Source: an uncultured Lentisphaeraceae bacterium
GTDB lineage: Bacteria > Verrucomicrobiota > Kiritimatiellia > RFP12 > DVOR01
Reading direction: 5' to 3'
DNA: 5,206 nucleotides
Assembly (NCBI GenBank): GCA_946056345.1
Contig: CAMGJH010000106.1
Span: 1 to 5,206 of the forward strand
The first letter of the stretch is position 1; every line of letters begins with the position of its first letter. The notes under the pieces are model-generated. The model was not told where the DNA came from. It searched no databases and saw nothing but the letters and a program-made list of their open reading frames with translations. This document shows, piece by piece, positions 1 through 5,206 of this stretch. Both the position numbers and the translations under genes were made by a program.

Positions 1-1302
1 GAGCTTGGAGGCGTGCGAGAAGATGTCGTGGGCCAGGGCGGAGACTTCGAGGTTGAGGAGGCCGGAGAGATACTCGGCCATATTGCGGTCAACATCGGTG
101 GTGGTGGGGGACTGAAGGGCAAGGGTGTCGGTGATGATGGCCGAGAGGAGGAGCCCGGCAATGGCCGGGGTGAGGGTGGCCTTCTGCTCTTGGTAGAGGC
201 AGGCCACGACGGTGGCGGTGGAGCCGACAACGCGGTTGATGAAGTTGATGGGCTCGTGAGTGGGGAAGTTGCCGAGCTTGTGGTGGTCGATAATCTCGAT
301 GATGTGGAATTGGTCCATCCCTTCCACGGCCAGCGAGAGCTCATTGTGGTCGACCATAATGATGTCGAGGTTCGGCTGCTTGTAGAGGTCGCGCTCGTTA
401 ATCGTGCCGATGACATGCCCCTCGCCGTCGGTGACCGGGAGCGAACGGGTGGGAGAAGCCTGGACGGCGGGGAGAATGTCGCGCACCAGATCGTCGGCCT
501 TGACGGCTTGGATCTCGTCGGTAGTCAGGGCGCTGACGGGCATCGAGTAGAGCGTCAGGTAGATGGTGCTGGCGATGTCGTAGGGGGAGATGAGCACGGA
601 GATGCCGGCGGCGTTGGCCTTCTCGAACATCTCCTTGGGGAGGGGCTGGGCACCGGTGAGGACGATGGCGCGGACCTTATAGCGAATGCAGAGGTCGAGG
701 ATGGAGCAGCGGTTCTCGACCACGGCGATGGCGTTGGTGGGCAGCTCGGTCTTGAGGACCTGCTCGAAGACCTCCTTGGTCGACCCGGCCACCAGAATGC
801 GGCTCTTGATGACCGCATCGCCGTTGAAGGTGAGCAGCGGCTGGGCGCGCAGGGTCTTAATGAGCAGGTTGATGCTGGTGGGGATGATGGCCTTGCGGTG
901 GGGATCGGTCTTGTGGATGATGTTCTCGGTGAAGGTGTTGTGCGAGAGGAAGACGCGGTAGCGGCCCTCGCCATCGACCACCGGGATGGCCGGCAGGCGA
1001 CCGTGGTCCATCAGCTCGAGCGCGTCCCACAGGGCGCTATTCTCCGGGACGGTGGCGGGCTTGCCCTCGGGTAGGAAGTAGCCTACCTTGGGAAGCAGAT
1101 CAGGCATCAGCGTTGGGGGCTCAACGTCGAATCGGCGGAGGATGTATTCTGTCTGCGGGGTCAGGCGACCGGCGCGGGCGGGGGTACAGTTGGTGTAGCC
1201 TTGCTGGCGCTTGAGGGCGGCGTAGGCGATGGCCGAGACAATGGAATCGGTATCCGGATTGCGGTGGCCGATGACGATGGTGGGGCGCTGGAAGTCAGTC
1301 AT
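1..1302 (-). CDS. CBS/DRTGG-domain manganese-dependent inorganic diphosphatase (family II), 3'-partial
   Basis: Cytosolic family II (DHH-family) pyrophosphatase that hydrolyses PPi to two phosphates using Mn or Co. The frame is open from ATG at 1302 to the window edge, giving 434 residues. The DHH catalytic domain is split by a regulatory insert. GHRNPDTDS (12-20) supplies ligands His13, Asp17 and Asp19. After the insert come VDHN (Asp318), DHH (339-341), the RVVGST stretch (357-362) and ITDT (Asp392). The spacings Asp318-His340 (22) and His341-Asp392 (51) match the corresponding ligands of Bacillus subtilis PpaC. The insert reads as CBS1 (about 65-128), DRTGG (about 140-245) and CBS2 (about 247-310). 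In characterised CBS-PPases these domains bind adenine nucleotides: AMP and ADP inhibit, ATP activates, and DRTGG forms respond to diadenosine polyphosphates. About 115-120 residues, the DHHA2 domain with the substrate-binding SRKKQ-type motif, lie off the left edge. The start follows an AAGGA site and is 17 bases after fmt. Family assignment is firm; nucleotide control is inferred from architecture. Confidence 0.95.
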   Translation of the reverse strand, partial: MTDFQRPTIVIGHRNPDTDSIVSAIAYAALKRQQGYTNCTPARAGRLTPQTEYILRRFDVEPPTLMPDLLPKVGYFLPEGKPATVPENSALWDALELMDHGRLPAIPVVDGEGRYRVFLSHNTFTENIIHKTDPHRKAIIPTSINLLIKTLRAQPLLTFNGDAVIKSRILVAGSTKEVFEQVLKTELPTNAIAVVENRCSILDLCIRYKVRAIVLTGAQPLPKEMFEKANAAGISVLISPYDIASTIYLTLYSMPVSALTTDEIQAVKADDLVRDILPAVQASPTRSLPVTDGEGHVIGTINERDLYKQPNLDIIMVDHNELSLAVEGMDQFHIIEIIDHHKLGNFPTHEPINFINRVVGSTATVVACLYQEQKATLTPAIAGLLLSAIITDTLALQSPTTTDVDRNMAEYLSGLLNLEVSALAHDIFSHASKL

Positions 1303-1307
1303 AGCGT

Positions 1308-1312
1308 TCCTT
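1308..1312 (-). promoter_or_regulatory. Shine-Dalgarno site of the diphosphatase gene
   Basis: The minus strand reads AAGGA, then five bases (ACGCT), then the ATG at 1302. It lies in the only true intergenic gap of the window (1303-1319), between the fmt TAG stop and the diphosphatase start. It supports ATG 1302 as the start. The gap is too short for a promoter or terminator, so the gene is presumably read from the upstream transcript. Confidence 0.8.
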
Positions 1313-1319
1313 GGGTTCT

Positions 1320-2333
1320 CTAATTGCGGTCGAAAGCGACGATTTGCTTGGCTCCGGGGGCAGGCGGCGTGACGAAGCGTTCGCCGACGGTCAGCGGGTG
1401 GCCGCAGAGCCAGGCGACCGCCTCCATCGGTTTACCGCCCTCGGATTGAACCCGCGTCAGGCGCAGCGCGCCATCGACCGTGCGCACCAAGATGCCGGGC
1501 TTGCCGGCCTCCAGGATGGTGCCCGGGGCGGCCTTCTCGCGGGCGAGGTCGATGGGCTCGGCGTGGGCGGTGAGGATCTTGAGCATCTTGCCGTGCTCTT
1601 TGTGGCCGTCAGGCATATAGGTGAAGCAGGAGGGCCAGGGAGTGTAGGCGCGAAGCTTGCGGAGGTTAAAGTCGGTCGGGTCGGTCCAGTGGAGCAGCCC
1701 ATCGCTCTTGCGGATTTTGTAGGCGGTGGTGACGAGTTTGGGGTCTTGGGGCGTGGGCTTGACCTTGAAGAAGGCCCAGAGGGGCAAGACGCGGATCAGG
1801 AGGTCGGCCCCCAGGTCGGCCAGGCGGTCGTGGAGGGTCTCGAGGGTGTCGTCGTCGCGGATGGGGGTCTTGGCCGTCATCAGGATGGGGCCAGAGTCCA
1901 TCCCCTCATCCATCAACATCGCCGTGGCACCGGTCTCGCGGTCTCCGGCCAGGAGGGCGGCGTGGATGGGCGACGCCCCGCGGTAGCGCGGCAGAAGCGA
2001 GAGATGGATGTTGATGCAGCCCATCGTCGGGATATCCAAGAGCCGCTTGCTGAGGAACTGCCCATAGGCCACCACCACGATGACATCCGGCAACCAGGCG
2101 GCTATCTGCGCCAGGCTCTCGGGGGTGTTGACCCGCTCGGGCGTGAGACAGGGAATGCCCGCCTTGGTGACGAAGGCCTTGCAGGCGCAGGGCGTCAGGT
2201 GCTTGCTCCGCCCGGCGGGCTTATCGGGCTGCGTCACGCAGCCAACCACCTGCAGGTGCTCTTGCTCCTGCGCCAAACGTTCAAGCATCGTCGCGGAGAG
2301 GTCCGCCGATCCCATAAAGACAACGCGTATCAT
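1320..2333 (-). CDS. fmt: Methionyl-tRNA formyltransferase
   Basis: Cytosolic enzyme that transfers a formyl group from 10-formyl-THF to Met-tRNA(fMet), making the bacterial initiator. It is 337 residues (E. coli Fmt has 315) and complete, ending in TAG. The N-terminal Rossmann-type domain begins IRVVFMGSADLS. QPDKPAGRSK (35-44) is the tRNA-contacting insertion loop, with Arg42 matching E. coli Arg42. VVAYGQFL (87-94) precedes the catalytic signature NIHLSLLPRYRGASPI (108-123). Asn108, His110 and Asp146 (in MDEGMDSGPI) match the E. coli triad Asn106/His108/Asp144. The C-terminal tRNA-binding domain covers roughly 210-337, with RAYTPWPSCF and a late GILVRTVDGALRL strand region. ATG 2333 is chosen because the first beta strand starts at once and a strong AAAGGAG lies seven bases upstream. 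It overlaps the upstream gene by four bases. It is not beside def, priA or rsmB in this window, a common arrangement elsewhere. Confidence 0.97.
   Translation of the reverse strand: MIRVVFMGSADLSATMLERLAQEQEHLQVVGCVTQPDKPAGRSKHLTPCACKAFVTKAGIPCLTPERVNTPESLAQIAAWLPDVIVVVAYGQFLSKRLLDIPTMGCINIHLSLLPRYRGASPIHAALLAGDRETGATAMLMDEGMDSGPILMTAKTPIRDDDTLETLHDRLADLGADLLIRVLPLWAFFKVKPTPQDPKLVTTAYKIRKSDGLLHWTDPTDFNLRKLRAYTPWPSCFTYMPDGHKEHGKMLKILTAHAEPIDLAREKAAPGTILEAGKPGILVRTVDGALRLTRVQSEGGKPMEAVAWLCGHPLTVGERFVTPPAPGAKQIVAFDRN
2330..2333 (-). other. ATGA stop-start overlap (translational coupling)
   Basis: On the minus strand ATGA combines the fmt start ATG (2333-2331) with the TGA stop (2332-2330) of the DUF2723 gene. 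Such overlaps usually mean translational coupling by re-initiation. They also show that the two genes share a transcript. Confidence 0.85.
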
Positions 2334-5206
2334 TGCGCGGCTCCTTTCTGTGGACCGTAGCGCCGCACTAGGTGCAAGAAGACGTTTGCTACGGCCTCAT
2401 CTGCCTCAATGAGCGAGGAGGCTCCAAAGCGCACAGCCGTGCGCATACACTCGTAGGCCCGGGCTTCATCCCCGGTGCCATAATAGAAAAGGGCAATTCC
2501 CAGCCACACGCGGCCGGACTGCGGCTCGGCCTTGACGGCGCACTGCAGCAGTCCCAGGGCCAACTGCCGCTCGCCGAAGGTCTGCGCAAGGCCCGATGAA
2601 GCCACCAACTCCGCCCCCGAGAGAGTCGGCCAGACGGCCTCAGGCACGCGCCGCAGAAGGGCCATTGCCGGCTCGCTCTTGCGCAGACGCTGCAGGGCGA
2701 TGCACCCATCGCGCGCATCCCCAGCGGTCAAATCGGCGGCGGCGACCACCTGCTCCCAGTAGGCGGCGGCGATCTCGTGGCGGTCGAGCGCCTCGGCGGT
2801 GCGGGCCAGGTTGCAGATGTCGGCGGTGGAGGCCTCTTTATCGCGCACCTTTTGGGTCAAGGCGCGGAAGGTGGCATCGGCCTTCCTGAGTTCTTCCACG
2901 CGCGCCAGGGCCGCATTTGCGCGCGTGTTGCCGCTATCCACGCGCAGATACTGCCGCAACATCCGCCCGGCCACCGCGAAGCGCGCCTGGGGCAGGAGTG
3001 ACTCTTGCAGGTAGCGGAAGAGGGCATCGGGCGAAATCGGGAAGAGGACCATCGCCTCGCCGAAAGCCCGCTCGGCCGCCTCGGCCTGACCGTTGCGCGC
3101 ATAGATCCCGGCCTGCGAGGAGCGCAACTTCGAGAAGCTCTTCTGCGCGGCGAAGTCCCGCCCATACCCCGCACGCGTGATGAGCCGGCGCACCATCCAA
3201 TCCCAGAAGTCGTCATTCCGGGCGCGGTCGATTGCCAGGTCGCGCCCCTCCGCTTCGCGCCGCAGCCGCATCGCCAACCCCGCCGGCTCGAGCACCGCAT
3301 CCATCCACGGCATCCGATAACTCTCCTCCAGGTAGAAGTCCCGCTCGGGGTTCCGCTCCCAAATCTGCCGCGCCAACTCCTCGCAAATCTCCATCACGGC
3401 CGCCGAACCGCTAATCTGCACGCGCCCATTGACCTCGGTAATCTTCCCGCGCGAGGTGCGCTGCCCGGCCAGGACCGCGTCGGTGTAATCGGTAAAGGCC
3501 GTGCGAACCTCGTCGGCGGTCGGGAGCCAAAGCTGCTCGCCATAGAGGTCGCGCTCCACATTCATATAGGTGGGGTCGGCCAAGGCATTCTGCGTGAGCA
3601 CGCAGATGTCGGGCCGGAAGCCGACGGCGTAGGCCAGGTAGGTGGGCACGAAGCGCCCGGCATCCGTCCCGCCAAAGTAGACCGCGCCCGGGCTCATCGG
3701 CGGCGGCCAGAAGGGATCCGGGAGCGGCTCTTCGTCGGTCCCGACCTCGGCAAGAATCTGCCCGGCACCGCCCATCATATAGGCCCCGAACTGCCAACCG
3801 AAGTCGTGGCCCGTCTGTTCGGCGGCCCCGACGCGTTGGACCAACTCGCGGTCGCGGAAGTTCTCCACCATCGGCCCCAGCGCCACGGCCGCGGCCAGCA
3901 CAGCTGCCCCAATCGCCGCTGCGCGCGCGCCGCGCCACTTGGCCAGCCCCACCGCCGCCAAGGCCAGGCCGTAGCCAATCCACACCGCGAAGAGTTGGTG
4001 CGAGGTAATGAACTTGACCTTTTGGATGAAGCCATCCTGGATGTCCCCCGTCGGGTTCGCCAACGCCACCAGCACTGCCGACATCATGACAAAGAGCCCC
4101 ACCGTCACCCACGGCCACAGGCGCATCCCCCGCTCCGGCTGCGCCCGCCGCCCCGCCAGCCCCAACGCGCCGGCCAGTCCGGCCGCCCCTAGGGCCATCC
4201 CCAACCCCATAAACTGCAGCCGCAGGTCGCCCAAATAGACCCACAGCTGCCGCAGATAGGCCATCGAGCAGATACTCGCCGGCGAAATCGCCTCGTACTG
4301 TCCGCGCGAGACCGCGTGCTTAAAGCCCTCCCAAGTCCGCGCATAGCCCCAATTCATCCCTGGGTTCAGCGTGTCCGAGACCAGCGGCATATACCCATAG
4401 ACCGCGAGCCCGGCCTCGGCCGCGCCAATCGTTCCGGCCACCCACTTCCCGCCCGGCAAGAGCCGCCACGCCAACGCCAGCACCACCCCATTCCACGCAA
4501 TCGGCCACCAGAACCACCCCGTCGTCGGATGCGTGAGCCCCATCATCAGCCCCTGCGCCATCAACGCTAGCGCCCCCACCTGCCCCGCGCTCACCACAAA
4601 GGCAAAGCGCCGCGCCCGCCGCCATCGCCAACAGAGCGCCCACAGCCCACCCAACGCCACCGCGTGCACGGCCCAGGCTGGGCCAAAGCCATAAAGCGTT
4701 CCGCCAAAGTCCGCCGGCAACTCCCGCGCGGCAAAGCGCCAAGCCGAGAGGGCCAAGAGCGCGCCAAGGAGTCCAGCCAAGATCCCCAACTCCCGCCACC
4801 GGCCTCGGGGCCGCACCCACGCCACGGCCGCCATCGCCAGGAGCGTCCCCGCCAGCGCCCCGTAGAGCCACACCGGCGCTAGCGCCCCGGGATAGCGCAC
4901 CTCAACCGCCGCCTCCGGCCGCAAAATCACCGGAGCCCCCGGCGTCGAGAAAGCATCCGCGCTCTCCATCGCCCCCAAGTGTAAGAGGTAAATCGTTAGC
5001 CCCAACGGCACGGCCGCCGCCAGAAAACTCCGCGCCAGGCGCCACCGCCGAATTGCCACCATCGCCCCCAACGGCACCGCCGCCAGCAGCAACACCTGGT
5101 AGTTCGTCAGCCCCAACCCAAAGACCAACCCCAGCCACACCAAGGTCCGGCTCCGCCGCCGCACCAGCCAATCCAGCGCCAAAAGCATCACCAGCGAGAC
5201 AAAGAG
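2330..5206 (-). CDS. DUF2723 (GT117/TMEM260-like) membrane glycosyltransferase with C-terminal TPRs, 5'-partial
   Basis: Probable GT-C-type integral membrane glycosyltransferase; eukaryotic relative TMEM260 is a protein O-mannosyltransferase, but donor and acceptor here are unknown. Residues are numbered from GTG 5191. The frame stays open to the edge (Leu-Phe-Val-Ser-Leu upstream), so neither GTG 5191 nor ATG 5188 is the true start. The family's N-terminal Asp/Glu-containing loop is missing. Around twelve hydrophobic segments lie between 1 and 440. Family-like motifs are FGLGLTN (24-30), MNWGYARTWEGF (279-290), SRGQY (295-299) and FITSHQLFAVWIGYG (394-408). A soluble region (about 445-690) holds GGTDAGRFVPTY (507-518), TQNALADPTYM (533-543), RDLYG (547-551), DFYLEESYRMPWM (618-630) and FSKLRSSQAGIYA (686-698). 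TPR-like helices follow (690-770, 855-945), with weaker helical sequence between. The side of the membrane holding the soluble part cannot be decided here. Ala codons shift from GCG to GCC along the gene. Family call strong, exact activity uncertain. Confidence 0.85.
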   Translation of the reverse strand, partial: LFVSLVMLLALDWLVRRRSRTLVWLGLVFGLGLTNYQVLLLAAVPLGAMVAIRRWRLARSFLAAAVPLGLTIYLLHLGAMESADAFSTPGAPVILRPEAAVEVRYPGALAPVWLYGALAGTLLAMAAVAWVRPRGRWRELGILAGLLGALLALSAWRFAARELPADFGGTLYGFGPAWAVHAVALGGLWALCWRWRRARRFAFVVSAGQVGALALMAQGLMMGLTHPTTGWFWWPIAWNGVVLALAWRLLPGGKWVAGTIGAAEAGLAVYGYMPLVSDTLNPGMNWGYARTWEGFKHAVSRGQYEAISPASICSMAYLRQLWVYLGDLRLQFMGLGMALGAAGLAGALGLAGRRAQPERGMRLWPWVTVGLFVMMSAVLVALANPTGDIQDGFIQKVKFITSHQLFAVWIGYGLALAAVGLAKWRGARAAAIGAAVLAAAVALGPMVENFRDRELVQRVGAAEQTGHDFGWQFGAYMMGGAGQILAEVGTDEEPLPDPFWPPPMSPGAVYFGGTDAGRFVPTYLAYAVGFRPDICVLTQNALADPTYMNVERDLYGEQLWLPTADEVRTAFTDYTDAVLAGQRTSRGKITEVNGRVQISGSAAVMEICEELARQIWERNPERDFYLEESYRMPWMDAVLEPAGLAMRLRREAEGRDLAIDRARNDDFWDWMVRRLITRAGYGRDFAAQKSFSKLRSSQAGIYARNGQAEAAERAFGEAMVLFPISPDALFRYLQESLLPQARFAVAGRMLRQYLRVDSGNTRANAALARVEELRKADATFRALTQKVRDKEASTADICNLARTAEALDRHEIAAAYWEQVVAAADLTAGDARDGCIALQRLRKSEPAMALLRRVPEAVWPTLSGAELVASSGLAQTFGERQLALGLLQCAVKAEPQSGRVWLGIALFYYGTGDEARAYECMRTAVRFGASSLIEADEAVANVFLHLVRRYGPQKGAAQ
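2341..2347 (-). promoter_or_regulatory. Shine-Dalgarno site of fmt, inside the upstream coding sequence
   Basis: The minus strand reads AAAGGAG, followed by seven bases (CCGCGCA) and the fmt ATG. The site lies in the last codons of the DUF2723 gene (residues around Gln948-Gly950). fmt can therefore recruit ribosomes itself as well as by coupling through the ATGA overlap. Confidence 0.85.

Noticed and set aside
13..1074. Long plus-strand open frame (353 codons) rich in Gly, Val, Asp and Glu
   Set aside because: It is exactly codon-aligned antisense to the diphosphatase. C-ending sense codons give GNN antisense codons and few stops, which explains both its openness and composition. No domain is recognisable, while the minus strand encodes a complete set of catalytic motifs.
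1303..1319. A terminator or promoter between fmt and the diphosphatase
   Set aside because: The 17-base gap holds only a ribosome binding site. There is no room for a hairpin with a T-run or for a -35/-10 pair.
1311..2360. Long plus-strand open frame (349 codons) opposite fmt
   Set aside because: It is codon-aligned antisense to fmt, an effect of high GC. It has no recognisable protein motif.
3005..4192. Long plus-strand open frame (395 codons) rich in Arg, Pro and His
   Set aside because: It is codon-aligned antisense to the DUF2723 gene, with the biased composition of a shadow frame. The minus-strand protein has family motifs throughout this span.
5186..5191. GTG 5191 or ATG 5188 as the real start of the membrane protein
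   Set aside because: The frame continues to the window edge with hydrophobic residues, and the family's N-terminal catalytic-loop region would be missing. The gene is better called 5'-partial.
1..5206. CRISPR array, insertion sequence, tRNA, riboswitch or defence system
   Set aside because: By eye there are no spaced direct repeats, no transposase motifs, no terminal inverted repeats and no RNA-gene signature. Nearly every base lies in one of three recognisable genes.

Overview
The window carries three genes, all on the minus strand, packed head to tail with almost no non-coding DNA. It reads as a piece of one operon transcribed from high to low coordinates: a large DUF2723-type membrane glycosyltransferase with a TPR tail (its start lies beyond the right edge), then methionyl-tRNA formyltransferase (fmt, complete), then a CBS/DRTGG-regulated family II (Mn-dependent) inorganic diphosphatase (its end lies beyond the left edge). 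The membrane-protein stop and the fmt start share an ATGA overlap. The diphosphatase starts 17 bases after the fmt stop. Both internal starts have good Shine-Dalgarno sites.

Organism: the DNA is GC-rich and bacterial. The DUF2723 protein, with a long conserved soluble region followed by TPRs, resembles those I know from the PVC group (Kiritimatiellota, Lentisphaerota, Verrucomicrobiota). That placement is an inference from one protein type. No rRNA, tRNA or other phylogenetic marker is present to confirm it.

How the genes may work together: fmt makes formyl-methionyl-tRNA for translation initiation. The diphosphatase removes pyrophosphate released by aminoacyl-tRNA and polymer synthesis. The membrane protein probably moves sugars onto an extracytoplasmic acceptor. 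They do not form a known pathway, so co-transcription may reflect growth-linked expression rather than a shared reaction.

No mobile element, CRISPR array, RNA gene, terminator or promoter could be supported, and no stretch over 300 bases lacks a gene. I found no convincing new multi-gene system. The least explained items are the conserved soluble region of the DUF2723 protein and a change in synonymous codon preference inside that gene.
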